Of a DNA stretch of 64,000 bases, positions 35,109 through 44,251 are shown one piece after another (within the stretch, counting starts at the first letter, position 1; every line of letters starts with the position of its first letter). Location: contig NZ_CM125436.1 of the NCBI RefSeq assembly GCF_052072235.1, positions 4,396,001 through 4,460,000 on the forward strand. Reading direction: 5' to 3'. This DNA is from Brevibacillus_D fluminis_A (GTDB lineage: Bacteria > Bacillota > Bacilli > Brevibacillales > Brevibacillaceae). Position numbers and translations under genes: made by a program. The notes beneath the pieces are model-generated. The model was not told where the DNA came from. It worked only from the letters and a program-made list of their open reading frames with translations, and searched no databases.

Positions 35109-35336
35109 TTTGTACACCCCTTCGTCAATCCTCCTGTATAGCATCGCAAAGGAATGCGCTTACTGTCAAATGCGGCGGGCGGTTAACGGAAGCTAAACGA
35201 GTAGGAACATCTAGGTAGGACGCAGATACAACTGTTTGATTAAATGGAATTAATAATTGAATAATCGACAAGACTTTTGAAATGCTAATACCATCATTTA
35301 CATATTTGGATTATTTTTCATTATTTTCAATTATTG

Positions 35337-36675
35337 AGCTCTTCACCGTTAATCGTGCTTGATCTTCCTCTATCGTAGTTTTTCACTTTTATATGGCTGG
35401 TTTACACTCTAGCCGAATTCGAATCTTGAACCGCTCAATGTTGCGATACCCATAGGCTCGTCGCTTGATGACTTTCACTTTGTTGTGCGTCCCTTCAATC
35501 GGAGCATTCGTGATCCGAAATGAAAAATAATGCTGAATCGGATCACGCCATTGGACAATTGTTTTTGCAATCGATCGAATGGCAGAGGTGGGAGAAATGA
35601 GATGTTCAGTAATCCATTGTTGGAGTGCTTCTTTCCCCGATTCTTCTGTCTGGGCTGCATACACCGTTCTCATGTGCTGTAAAGCGTTGTAAAGGCGTTC
35701 CAAATGGGGATCTTGAGCTAACCAGGCTTTCAATTCTTCCTGTTCCTCAGGTTTCAGTTTATCGGGAGATGTGTGGAGCAGACGTTGTTCATGTCTACCC
35801 CGGCGATGAGTTCCCCGCGAACGAGTACGTTTACGAGCAGCTTCTAACGATTTGGAGAAGAGCTGAATGACGTGGAACTTGTCTGCTACTACGGTTGCAT
35901 CCTTCCAAACGCTTCGAACTGTCTCAGCCATTCCAGGAGCCAAGTCTGTCACAACAACCTGTGGAGGCGTAGCAAAGGGCCAGTTCATCAGAGCGTTACG
36001 AACCTGTTCACGTGAACGCCCTTCTGTGACCTGCCAGATATGCCCGCTTTGTGCATCCATGAGGTTTACACCGTACTTGTGTCCTTTTTGGAGAGCAAAC
36101 TCGTCCAGACAGACCATAGTAGGCGTAAGAGGATCTTGGGGTTTAGCGAGAAGCTGAGGAGCCAGTTGGTAATACCACCGTTCCAATGTCGTATAGCAGA
36201 TTCCGAGTTGTTTGGAAACGCTAAGCAAATCCCTCTTCTGACACAACTCAACAGCCATTTGACGAAACGCAAAAGTAGCCGTTCCTCGATAGGGAATTCC
36301 ATCCCATTCGAGAGTCCAGGTGATCTGGCAATCGTTGCAACGTTGTCGATAAACAGGAACACGTACCCAGACAGTACCCCATGAAGGAATAAAGCGGTGA
36401 CGAAGAAGACGGAACCCTGGGCGAGCATGATTGGTGCTCTCTTTCAGGCAGAGAGGACACAGATGAGAGGCTGGATTGGGAGTGAGAGTCACTACCCAAT
36501 CGATTTCAGTCGTTTTGTCCCAATGGGAAAGTTGAAACGATGGAAGACCGATAAAGTCTGTGGTAAACTTGTTAGACAACGTAGATTTCCTCCTATCTTG
36601 TGATGGTCTGGACAACTTTCACGATAGAGGAACATCTACGTTTTTTCAATGTCTAGCACGGGTTATGGTGATGAA
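35337..36675 (-). mobile_element. ISL3-family insertion sequence
   Basis: The 10-bp sequence TCAATTATTG flanks the element at 35327-35336 and 36676-36685. ISL3 elements make 8-bp duplications, so two of the shared bases are probably chance. The inner ends share an imperfect inverted repeat built around TCACC and CGTGCT. One transposase gene, intact. Confidence 0.8.
35389..36615 (-). CDS. ISL3-family transposase
   Basis: A 408-residue ISL3 (IS204/IS1001/IS1096/IS1165) transposase. An N-terminal zinc-finger pair (CPLCLKE, CNDCQITW) is followed by the DDE core: MVCLDEFALQKGHKYG (Asp), VVVTDLAPGM (Asp) and, C-terminally, NAPIEGTHNKVKVIKRRAYG (Glu). No frameshifts. It starts at 36615; the in-frame start and ribosome site are weak, as is usual for transposases. 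Confidence 0.9.
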   Translation of the reverse strand: MSRPSQDRRKSTLSNKFTTDFIGLPSFQLSHWDKTTEIDWVVTLTPNPASHLCPLCLKESTNHARPGFRLLRHRFIPSWGTVWVRVPVYRQRCNDCQITWTLEWDGIPYRGTATFAFRQMAVELCQKRDLLSVSKQLGICYTTLERWYYQLAPQLLAKPQDPLTPTMVCLDEFALQKGHKYGVNLMDAQSGHIWQVTEGRSREQVRNALMNWPFATPPQVVVTDLAPGMAETVRSVWKDATVVADKFHVIQLFSKSLEAARKRTRSRGTHRRGRHEQRLLHTSPDKLKPEEQEELKAWLAQDPHLERLYNALQHMRTVYAAQTEESGKEALQQWITEHLISPTSAIRSIAKTIVQWRDPIQHYFSFRITNAPIEGTHNKVKVIKRRAYGYRNIERFKIRIRLECKPAI

Positions 36676-36707
36676 TCAATTATTGTATAAATAGAGGAGA
36701 AAGCGTT

Positions 36708-37502
36708 ATGTACGCATTTTTGCAAAAAATATTGAATCTTGGATGCTCTTTACTTGTCCTGCTTGGCTATACTCCTACTGAAAGCTGCAATGGTTACCTT
36801 TATCCTGTTAAAGTAAACAGCTTGACTGGATATATAAATCGATCCGGAAACGTAAAGATTCGGCCGCAGTTTGACTCAGGTGGTAATTTCTCAGATGGCC
36901 GTGCAATGGTAGAACGTAATAGGAAGGTAGGCTTTATTGACGAAACAGGAGATCTTAAAATAAACACCCTATATGTCGATGCACTTCCATTTTCAGAAGG
37001 TCTGGCACCTGTACGAAATAATAATGGATGGGGCTATATTGATAAAAACGGAGCTGCTGTTAGTAAACATTTATATAAAGAGGCCAATCAATTTCATGAA
37101 GGATTAGCGGCAGTTACAAGCACATCAAATGATCATTATTACATTAATAAGCTTGGTAAAGTTATCATTCAACCTGAAACCAAAACTGCCGAGGTTGAAT
37201 TAATGGATTTCTATGAGGGGTTAGCATTCGTAAAAGATTCGGGGAAGTATGGTGTGATTGACAAGGAAGGTAACTATTTAATTGCCCCTAAGTATCGTTA
37301 TGGAGATCATTTTTCTGAAGGATTGGCTGTTATTGCAGAAAATAATAAATGGGGGTTTATAAATAAAGAAGGGGAGTTCCTGATACCGCCGACTTTTGAC
37401 TTTGCTTATGATTTTGTTAACAACCTGGCAAATGTACAAGTCGGAACGAAATGGGGTTATATAAGCAAAGATGGTATGTTCATTTGGAAACCTTCGCATT
37501 AA
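36708..37502 (+). CDS. WG-repeat protein
   Basis: A 264-residue protein from ATG 36708 with AGAGGAG upstream. A short hydrophobic N-terminus (about residues 7-20) may act as a signal or anchor, but no lipobox is clear. The rest is about six WG repeats: GYINRSGNVKIRPQFD, VGFIDETGDLKI, WGYIDKNGAAV, YGVIDKEGNYLIAPKY, WGFINKEGEFLIPPTFD and WGYISKDG. WG repeats form beta-rich binding platforms of unknown ligand. It begins 22 bp after the ISL3 target duplication, so its native promoter may have been displaced. Lower GC than the genes around it. Confidence 0.85.
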   Translation: MYAFLQKILNLGCSLLVLLGYTPTESCNGYLYPVKVNSLTGYINRSGNVKIRPQFDSGGNFSDGRAMVERNRKVGFIDETGDLKINTLYVDALPFSEGLAPVRNNNGWGYIDKNGAAVSKHLYKEANQFHEGLAAVTSTSNDHYYINKLGKVIIQPETKTAEVELMDFYEGLAFVKDSGKYGVIDKEGNYLIAPKYRYGDHFSEGLAVIAENNKWGFINKEGEFLIPPTFDFAYDFVNNLANVQVGTKWGYISKDGMFIWKPSH

Positions 37503-37546
37503 TTTTGTCAGAAGCTAGACATGAATTACAAACATGGGCGAGGCAA

Positions 37547-37576
37547 CAAAAAAAGCACTCCCACAACAGGAGTGCT
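37547..37576 (-). terminator. Terminator of the 37.6-44.1 kb gene cluster
   Basis: An 8-bp perfect stem, AGCACTCC with GGAGTGCT, ending in T7 on the minus strand, directly after the last gene of the cluster. Confidence 0.8.
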
Positions 37577-37579
37577 CCC

Positions 37580-38770
37580 TCACAGCTTCAGCCGCCTCAT
37601 CAACGGCATCCCGATTTTTTCGGAAATCCATTGCAAGCCCGCCCAAACCTGCCGCCGGCGGGCAGGCAAATGCCGGTCGTAAACCATGTTCCATTCCACA
37701 TGCGGCCTCGCCCCGCGGCAGCGCTTGAACGATGCGGCCCCCGAGCTTTGGTGGAGAATGAGTCCGTGCTGGCGCGCATCGGCCACGAGTTGGGCCGAAA
37801 GCAGCCGATACAAGCCCGCCTCCACCGGAACGTTCGTATCATAGCCGAAAAGCGGTGTCGTCATGACGCCGTTGCGGACGAAATAACCGAGCACCGCATC
37901 TGCTGCCTGCCGCCCGCCTTTCGCCGCTTCCGCTTTGTCCCCACCCGTCAAGAGCGCGATGGAGAGCAAATGCTCGCGCAAGGCCAGGCGGATGAACCGT
38001 TCGGTAAACTGCGGGTTGTGCAGCGAATACTTGTCCAAATACAATTGCCCGTACAGCTCCGCAATCCGTCCCACCTCCTCATCGCCGATCTCATCATTGC
38101 GCCGCACGGTGTACGGGCACGCAGAAAGCAGCTTCTGATCGCGTTTGAGAATCCAGCGGTGCTTGGAGGGCAGCTCGCCGTCCTGCTCCGGCTTGTACAC
38201 ATAAATCTGCCTGCTCATGATCGCCTTGTATCCCGCTTCGGTCAACAGCTTGGGCAGCATTCCGCCCGTACCGTCCTGCACCGACCGGAACAAGATCGCG
38301 TGATCAGGGTACAAGTCTGCCAAAAAAGCGGTGATGCGCGCGAGCTGTTCGGCCGTCAGCGGATGGTACAGGTTGGTCGAGAGCAGCCAATTGTTGACGC
38401 ACACGACCTTGTTGACGCGCCCTGCCCGCAGCCACCTGCCCAACATCGTCAATACGCCGCCTAGCAGCGCCCGCTGCCACCCGGCCGGAACCAGATACAG
38501 CTCTTCCTTCGCATAGCTGACATAATGCGTATACGGCGAGCACACATAGGCGTTGTCATAGTCGGCATCATTGACCGTGACAGGCATCACCAGATCGTCG
38601 ATGGTCAATGCCAGCATCGTCGTGCGGATGTTGGCGATATACGGCTCCACCCCGTCTTTGATCAGCGGCTCGAGGTAGGCTTTGGCATACGCTCCGTCGC
38701 GCTTTGTCTCCCAGCGCAGCCGTCCGATCGTTTCTTTGCCGTACAATGCCGGCTCCTCTCTCTCACACAA
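37580..38770 (-). CDS. GNAT/FemX-like acyltransferase-type protein of the biosynthetic cluster
   Basis: A 396-residue protein starting at TTG 38770 with GGAGATG upstream, overlapping the stop of the adenylate-forming gene by 8 nt. The sequence suggests an acyl-CoA N-acyltransferase (GNAT/FemX) fold: an N-terminal region with YIANIRTTMLALTIDDLVMP, HAILFRSVQDGTGGMLPKLL in the middle and ALLTGGDKAEAAKGG with AVLGYFVRNGVMTTPLFGYD toward the end. I cannot name a subfamily. As the last gene of the cluster it may attach or transfer the product. Confidence 0.55.
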   Translation of the reverse strand: MCEREEPALYGKETIGRLRWETKRDGAYAKAYLEPLIKDGVEPYIANIRTTMLALTIDDLVMPVTVNDADYDNAYVCSPYTHYVSYAKEELYLVPAGWQRALLGGVLTMLGRWLRAGRVNKVVCVNNWLLSTNLYHPLTAEQLARITAFLADLYPDHAILFRSVQDGTGGMLPKLLTEAGYKAIMSRQIYVYKPEQDGELPSKHRWILKRDQKLLSACPYTVRRNDEIGDEEVGRIAELYGQLYLDKYSLHNPQFTERFIRLALREHLLSIALLTGGDKAEAAKGGRQAADAVLGYFVRNGVMTTPLFGYDTNVPVEAGLYRLLSAQLVADARQHGLILHQSSGAASFKRCRGARPHVEWNMVYDRHLPARRRQVWAGLQWISEKIGMPLMRRLKL

Positions 38771-40100
38771 GCGTACATCTCCTCTCCACCCGACGCAGCT
38801 TGGTCGCGCCGGGGACGAACTCATACGGGATAAAGCCGATGACGGGCGGTCGAACCCCCATCCCCTCAAGAATATGGCACAGGCTTGCCGCCACCGCGTC
38901 TTCCATCTCCTGCCTCTTGGCTTCCGGCCCGCGCAGCATGATCTGCACATGCTGCGGACCTTCCTGAATCACGCGATATTCACAGACATCCGGTGTCGCC
39001 GCGATCACTGCCCTGCGGATGAAATCCGGGAATACCGGCACCAGCTCGCCGTTTTTCACCGATGGGAAATAAAACAGGTCGTCACATCGCCCTTCGATAG
39101 AAGCGATCGGCGTAAAGACGGACCCGCACGGGCATGGCACCCTCTGCTCGGTCAAAATGTCATTGAGCCGATAGCGGATGATCGGCTGTGTCGTGCGGGT
39201 GAAATCGGTGATGATCGGAACGAATTTCCCTTGCTCACGGTCCAGGTACTCTTTTTGGATCACCAGCAAGTCTTCATTCAAATGAAGGGTGCCGTGGCTG
39301 CAGGTCGTCGCCAGAAACCCTTCCGTGCACTGGTACACCTGATGGATAACTTGTTTAAAGCACGCTGACAAAAACGACTGGTCGAGCGGATCGAGCACCT
39401 CCGCCACCGAAATGATTTTGGCCGGTGCGACAGCAAGCTCGCCGCGCATTTGCGCCTCCCCCAACAAGCGCAGCATGGAGGGCGGGGCTACAATGATCGA
39501 CGGCTGATAGCGATTCAGGCGCTCGATATGGCAAGACACGTCATCCAGCAAATCAAAAAACCGAAACTGGATGCGCCCCTTTTGCACGGAGCCGTACAGG
39601 TTGCTGTTGGCCCGCAGGAAAAACGCGATGCGCTGCTCCGCAAAGAGCGAACCGGGGAGCGCTTTTCCCAACATGGTAGCAGCCCACATCACCCGCTCCT
39701 GCGGGCTGACGAGAAAAAGCCCTCTGTTGCCGGACGTACCGGAAGACAGCCCGATGGTGATCCCCCTGATTTCCGGGGTGAAGTCGCGCGTCTCCTCCGC
39801 TTTTAGCGCAAGGGCAAACGCCTCCTCCCGTCCGATCCCCGCCGTGTTCAACCGGTCGAACTCCGCCATCATGATCGTTTTGTCAATCAGGGGATAGCGC
39901 TGCCAGTCACGCTCCTCCAAGCCGCTGTAATACTCGCGGTAAAAAGGCGACCGGCTGCGCACGAAGGCCAGAAAAGCGCGAACCTGCCGATCCTGCCATG
40001 CCTCCAGCGCGGCCCGCGTCCGAAAGCGCCCGCCCCGTTTAGCATTGGCATAATAGCGGATGAACGCGGCCAAATCCGCGAACCTGCTTCCTACTCCCAT
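38763..40100 (-). CDS. PaaK/F390-synthetase-like adenylate-forming enzyme
   Basis: A 445-residue member of the phenylacetate-CoA ligase / coenzyme F390 synthetase-like branch of adenylate-forming enzymes. ATG 40100 overlaps the stop of the hydrolase gene. Motifs: the P-loop-like IGLSSGTSGNRGLFL, IVAPPSMLRLLGEAQ, VYQCTEGFLATTC and RYRLNDIL, followed by a CPCGS motif and a SIEGRCDDLFYF hinge. It should activate a carboxylic acid as an acyl-adenylate, probably the substrate for the neighbouring ligase or acyltransferase. The acid is not predictable. Confidence 0.78.
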   Translation of the reverse strand: MGVGSRFADLAAFIRYYANAKRGGRFRTRAALEAWQDRQVRAFLAFVRSRSPFYREYYSGLEERDWQRYPLIDKTIMMAEFDRLNTAGIGREEAFALALKAEETRDFTPEIRGITIGLSSGTSGNRGLFLVSPQERVMWAATMLGKALPGSLFAEQRIAFFLRANSNLYGSVQKGRIQFRFFDLLDDVSCHIERLNRYQPSIIVAPPSMLRLLGEAQMRGELAVAPAKIISVAEVLDPLDQSFLSACFKQVIHQVYQCTEGFLATTCSHGTLHLNEDLLVIQKEYLDREQGKFVPIITDFTRTTQPIIRYRLNDILTEQRVPCPCGSVFTPIASIEGRCDDLFYFPSVKNGELVPVFPDFIRRAVIAATPDVCEYRVIQEGPQHVQIMLRGPEAKRQEMEDAVAASLCHILEGMGVRPPVIGFIPYEFVPGATKLRRVERRCTLV

Positions 40101-40960
40101 CCTTTTTTCACCTGCTCCCACCATTCCCCGCAATGCGACGGGATGATCGTCACCTGCGGGTAACATTTGTACGTGAGATGGAGCCGGGACAGCGTGTCAT
40201 TGTATGCGCTCCGGTCGGGAAACAACCAATAGGCGAACAGATGCGGCGAAATCGCCTCGCGGTACGCCTTGCTCGACCAGACCGCATCGGCGCACAGCAG
40301 TACCTGCTCACCTGATGCCGTGCGAAAATACAGCCCGAACTGCCCGACGGCATGTCCGCTCATTTCGATCGCGATGAGACTGCCATCGCCCAGCACATCA
40401 TACCCCGCATCGAACGCTTCCAGCTCATCCGGCAGCTCGACCGGCTCGCTTGTGTCCAGGAAAACCGCCCGATTTGCGAAATCAGGGGGCAGCAGGCTTG
40501 GGACAAAGCCGTAACGAACAGCGGCCAGCCCTTGTTTTTCCTTGACGAACTCATAAGCGGAGCGGAAGCAGTAAAACGTGGCATTCGGGAAATCCGCACA
40601 GCCTGCCACGTGGTCCGCATGGAAATGGGACAAAATGATGTGGCGGACGTCTTCCGGCTGTATGCCCCGCGCGCGCAGCTGGGCCGCCGCCCCTTCTTCC
40701 GGCCGGAAAGTAACGGGTGTCACCCGTTTGTACAGCGAATACGGAAAGCGGCTGCACGCCTGTTCAAAATGTTCTGCATAGCCGGTATCAAACAAAATCG
40801 GCCCCGCTGTCGGATGATGGATCAAGCCGAATAGCGCGGGAATGCGGATTTGTTGCCAGCTGCCTGTCTGCAGCGTCATTTTTTCGCGATGGGTGCAGTA
40901 TCCGGCGCACAACAACTCAAAGCGAATGTCCGTCTGCTCCCTTTTGCCACCATTGTACAA
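40091..40960 (-). CDS. Metallo-beta-lactamase-fold hydrolase
   Basis: The frame from TTG 40960 encodes 289 residues of an MBL-fold hydrolase similar to AHL-lactonase-type enzymes. It has LILSHFHADHVAGC (HxHxDH), GHAVGQFGLYF, LCADAVW with the bridging Asp, and a final IPSHCGEWW. The start overlaps the upstream epimerase by 44 nt; no ATG fits, and an internal start near 40940 with AAGGGAG is possible. In this cluster it may hydrolyse a thioester or lactone intermediate, or act in self-protection. Confidence 0.75.
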   Translation of the reverse strand: MYNGGKREQTDIRFELLCAGYCTHREKMTLQTGSWQQIRIPALFGLIHHPTAGPILFDTGYAEHFEQACSRFPYSLYKRVTPVTFRPEEGAAAQLRARGIQPEDVRHIILSHFHADHVAGCADFPNATFYCFRSAYEFVKEKQGLAAVRYGFVPSLLPPDFANRAVFLDTSEPVELPDELEAFDAGYDVLGDGSLIAIEMSGHAVGQFGLYFRTASGEQVLLCADAVWSSKAYREAISPHLFAYWLFPDRSAYNDTLSRLHLTYKCYPQVTIIPSHCGEWWEQVKKGWE

Positions 40961-41921
40961 ATCGATCGATCCCTTCCTCTATGCTGATGGCCGGCTCATA
41001 GCCAAGCTCTCTTCTTGCGGCGCTGATGTCGAGCGTCTGGCTTTTCGCCAAAACGCCTACGGTGTAGCGGGTCAGGAGCGGTTCCTTGCTGCGCGGCGCA
41101 AGTTTCGCCAGCGCTTCCATCCCGGCTGCCAATAACGCTGCGACAGGATAGGCAATCTTGCGCCCGCGAAAGGGCACGCCCATCCTGGCAAACAGCAAAT
41201 CCAACATCCGCTTCAGCTCAATCGGCTGTCCATTCGTGATGTTGTAGGCTTTGCCCAAAGCCTGCGGCCGCGCGTGCATGGCGAGCAGCAAACTGTCCAC
41301 CACGTTGTCGATGTACGTGACATCGAGCAGGGCCATCCCGCCGTTAATCAGCGGGACGAAGCCTTTCTCGTTCGCCCGGATCAGCCTCGGGATGATGGTG
41401 GTGTCCCCCGGGCCAAACAGCGCGCGCGGGCGCAGAATGACGGTTTCAAGCCCTGTCTCGGCAGCCCGCAACACGTCTTGCTCCGCTGCATGCTTGGTCT
41501 GGGCATACGCGTTGGCAAAGCGGCGCGGCAAGGGGGCGTCCTCCGCGATCGCCAAACGGTCGCGGTACGCGAAATAAATGCTGGGCGTCGAAACGTGGAC
41601 AAGCCGCTTCACCCCATGCGCGCGGCAGCCCGCGATCACGTGGCGCGTCCCTTCCACATTGGTCTGGTAAAAATCGTCGTACCGTCCCCATGGTGAGGAA
41701 AGCGCTCCGCAATGCAGCACCATGTCCATGCCCCGGCACGCGTCCATGATGCCCGCGCGCTGGCGCAGATCGGCCTTGGCAAAGCGAATGCCCTGCGATT
41801 CCAGCTGCTGCCCGATCGCCTCGTTGCGCCCGAGCGCCGTCACGTCATGACCTTGCGCGTGCAGGCGCTGCACCGTCTTTTGTCCCAAAAAACCGGTCGC
41901 CCCGGTAACCAACAGCTTCAT
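40917..41921 (-). CDS. NAD(P)-dependent epimerase/3-beta-HSD-type reductase
   Basis: A 334-residue extended SDR whose ATG 41921 overlaps the ATP-grasp stop (ATGA). Rossmann motif LVTGATGFLG at residue 5, substrate loop HVSTPSIYF and the active-site YAQTKHAAE. It resembles OleD-type 2-alkyl-3-ketoacid reductases and sterol dehydrogenases more than sugar epimerases (DDFYQTNVEGTRHVIAGCR). With a ketosynthase upstream, reduction of a beta-keto intermediate is the simplest role. No OleC-type beta-lactone synthetase is present. Confidence 0.8.
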   Translation of the reverse strand: MKLLVTGATGFLGQKTVQRLHAQGHDVTALGRNEAIGQQLESQGIRFAKADLRQRAGIMDACRGMDMVLHCGALSSPWGRYDDFYQTNVEGTRHVIAGCRAHGVKRLVHVSTPSIYFAYRDRLAIAEDAPLPRRFANAYAQTKHAAEQDVLRAAETGLETVILRPRALFGPGDTTIIPRLIRANEKGFVPLINGGMALLDVTYIDNVVDSLLLAMHARPQALGKAYNITNGQPIELKRMLDLLFARMGVPFRGRKIAYPVAALLAAGMEALAKLAPRSKEPLLTRYTVGVLAKSQTLDISAARRELGYEPAISIEEGIDRFVQWWQKGADGHSL

Positions 41922-43099
41922 CGCACATCCCCGTTCCATTCGATATCGAGTGTCGTCGCAGCCAACAGCGACGCATCGTGGTGCCGGCTTCTTTTCCAAA
42001 AGGAAAGCAGCGTCAAGCCTTGCGCGAGCAGCGGCAGCGGATCGTCCCAGCGAAACAGCACATCCCGCGAGGTGCGCATCGTCCGCAGCCATTCGCCCAT
42101 ACGGCGCTCGCTGATGGCGGCCGGCAAGCCGTACAGCCACATCGCGGCAGACAGCATGGCACGGGCATCCATCGGGCAGACCGGCACAGACGGCTGCCGG
42201 AAAAAGCATGGCGCAAAATCGGGCGAACCGGCGAGCAAATGAATGCCGCTCGTCGCGCGTGGATTGCATTCCAGCGGGTACAGCGTCCCGTCCTCCGCCT
42301 CGATCAAGTCGAAGGCGATCTGTCCGCTGAAGCCGAGGCGGCCCACCACCTCTTCCACCCAGCTCTCAATCTGCGGCCCATCCCGATGGGCGAACGCAAT
42401 CGACGCCCCGATGCCCGCCCGAAAGCTGCCTTGATACGTGGTATGCGCGAGCACTTTGCCCTCTTGCGCGAGCGTGTAGGTCGAAAGCTCGGTGCCCGAT
42501 ACGTACGCCTGCGCAAGCCACGGTACATCCGGTGAAATTTCGTTTGCGGCAAGCGGATTTTTCCCGTCGGTGACGATGGCGATCCGCGCGCCGAATCGGG
42601 AAAAAACCGGCTTGACGACGACCGCCTGATCGGCTGGCTGCCAAGCGCGCAATGCATCCGACAGTTCCGCTTGCGAACGGCAAAGCACGGTTCGCGGCAC
42701 CGGCAGGCCGAATGACTGCACCATCTGGATAAACCGGTATTTATCGTGCAACTGCTCCAGCCGATCGAGCGGCTCTGCAAGCACCTGGCAATGCGCCGCC
42801 AATTCATCGCGTGCCTGGGCAATATAAAAAATTTCCTCGCAGGTCGGGATCAACAGCTCGATCCGCTCCCTGCGGATTACCGTAAGCAGATCGCGGATAA
42901 ACTGCTCGGGCTGCTGCCGGGGCGGTGCTACCAGAAACGACTGCTCCACAGCGCGGGAAAAGCGGCAGCCATGGCAAGCGATGCTGTCCGCCGCAAATAC
43001 CGTATGCCCCGCCCGGGCGAACATCCGCGCGAGTTCGAGTGTGACCGGCGCCCGCGCCCCTGTCAGCAAAATGCGCCGGCCCTGCGACTCAATACGCAA
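41918..43099 (-). CDS. ATP-grasp carboxylate-amine ligase-like protein
   Basis: A 393-residue protein. TTG 43099 overlaps the ketosynthase stop and has GGGGG upstream; longer open-frame starts lie inside the ketosynthase gene. The N-terminal pre-ATP-grasp domain begins RRILLTGARAPVTLELARMF. The ATP-grasp core has AVVVKPVFSRFGARIAIV, WLAQAYVSGTEL and IAFDLIEAEDGTLYPLECNP with the metal ligands. It should form an amide or ester from an acyl-phosphate. Partner substrates are unknown. Translationally coupled to the genes on both sides. Confidence 0.75.
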   Translation of the reverse strand: MRIESQGRRILLTGARAPVTLELARMFARAGHTVFAADSIACHGCRFSRAVEQSFLVAPPRQQPEQFIRDLLTVIRRERIELLIPTCEEIFYIAQARDELAAHCQVLAEPLDRLEQLHDKYRFIQMVQSFGLPVPRTVLCRSQAELSDALRAWQPADQAVVVKPVFSRFGARIAIVTDGKNPLAANEISPDVPWLAQAYVSGTELSTYTLAQEGKVLAHTTYQGSFRAGIGASIAFAHRDGPQIESWVEEVVGRLGFSGQIAFDLIEAEDGTLYPLECNPRATSGIHLLAGSPDFAPCFFRQPSVPVCPMDARAMLSAAMWLYGLPAAISERRMGEWLRTMRTSRDVLFRWDDPLPLLAQGLTLLSFWKRSRHHDASLLAATTLDIEWNGDVR

Positions 43100-44087
43100 G
43101 CACGATTCCCCCAAGCGACAGCCCTGCGGAGACGCCGAGCAGCAGCACGCGATCGCCCCGCTTGATCTCTCCCGTTGCAATTGTTTCGTGCAAGGCGAGC
43201 GGAATGCTCGTCGCGATTGTATTTCCGTAATTGGCAATATTCATAATGAAGCGCTCGGGACGAACCCCCAGCTTTTCCCGCATGATGCGCATGGACATGC
43301 CGCTCGCCTGATGCGGAATGACCCAGTCGATCTCATCCATGCCGATTCCGCTCGCTGCCAAAAGCTTCTCCACAAACGGCTCGATCATCCGGCTCGTCAT
43401 TCGAAAAATACCCCGTCCATCCATTTGAAACAGAAAATCCGCCTTGGTCGTCTCGCTGTACATGCGCGGGTGCAGCATCGTCCCGCCGCCGCGAATTTCC
43501 GACAAGTGCGCCCCTTTGCTGTATGTTTCCATCCGGGCGGCCAAAATGCGAGAGGCGCTCCCCGCTGGCGTTCGTTCGATAATCGCCGCTGCGGCGCCGT
43601 CGCCAAACAGCGTGCAGCTTTCCTTTTGCTCCCAATCGAGGCCGACGGAAGCGATCTCGGATGCGACCAAAAGCACCCGACGATACCGGCCCGCATCGAC
43701 CAAATACGAAATCGTGTCAAGCCCGGCCACAAAGCTGAGGCAGGTCGAGTTCAGATCGAAAGCGGGGATGCCGCTTCCGCCGCCGCCCAGCTCCCGCTGG
43801 ATCAACGCCGCCGTGCAAGGAATCTCCTGCTGGGCGGTACCGCTCACGCCAACGATGCAGTCGATGTCGGACAGCTCGTATCCTGCCTGCTCCAAGGCAG
43901 CTCTGGCCGCCTTTGCCCCCATTTGCGACGACGTTTCCCCTTCCGCATAGCGCCGTTCCAGCACGCCTGTTTTTTTGGCCGTCCAACCGGCCGCAAGCCC
44001 GAGGCGCTGATCCAGCTCCGCTGAGGTGACACGACGCGGCGGCACATACATGCCTGTTCCCGTAATAGCTATCTGTCGACAATCCAT
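43089..44087 (-). CDS. 3-oxoacyl-ACP synthase III (KAS III)-like enzyme
   Basis: A 332-residue thiolase-fold condensing enzyme. ATG 44087 follows AGAAGGAGA. The catalytic triad is complete: Cys116 in DLNSTCLSF, His in WVIPHQAS and Asn in NIANYGNT, with the GVSAGLSLGGIVLAY ending typical of FabH-like proteins. It is the first gene of a six-gene cluster without a visible acyl carrier protein gene, so it is unlikely to be the housekeeping fabH. It probably primes or condenses acyl groups for a specialised product. Divergent from a MarR regulator. Confidence 0.85.
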   Translation of the reverse strand: MDCRQIAITGTGMYVPPRRVTSAELDQRLGLAAGWTAKKTGVLERRYAEGETSSQMGAKAARAALEQAGYELSDIDCIVGVSGTAQQEIPCTAALIQRELGGGGSGIPAFDLNSTCLSFVAGLDTISYLVDAGRYRRVLLVASEIASVGLDWEQKESCTLFGDGAAAAIIERTPAGSASRILAARMETYSKGAHLSEIRGGGTMLHPRMYSETTKADFLFQMDGRGIFRMTSRMIEPFVEKLLAASGIGMDEIDWVIPHQASGMSMRIMREKLGVRPERFIMNIANYGNTIATSIPLALHETIATGEIKRGDRVLLLGVSAGLSLGGIVLAY

Positions 44088-44251
44088 GGACCAAAATCTC
44101 CTTCTTCCGACTTCTTCTTTCAAAATATCATATAGTATAATTACGTGTATATATATTCAATAATTGCTGCGATTCCAGACATCCCTCTTTGCGCAAGCGA
44201 ATGCGTGCCGCTTTTTCTGCCAGGACGAATACCAGGGAGGTGAAAAATCTT

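Noticed and set aside
37451..38464. A 337-codon plus-strand frame
   Set aside because: Antisense to the acyltransferase-like gene; no start site and an Arg/Pro/His-rich composition.
37580..44087. Ole-type olefin / beta-lactone biosynthesis
   Set aside because: A ketosynthase and an OleD-like reductase are present, but no OleC-type synthetase or OleB-type hydrolase; the adenylating enzyme is of the PaaK/F390 type and an ATP-grasp ligase is added.
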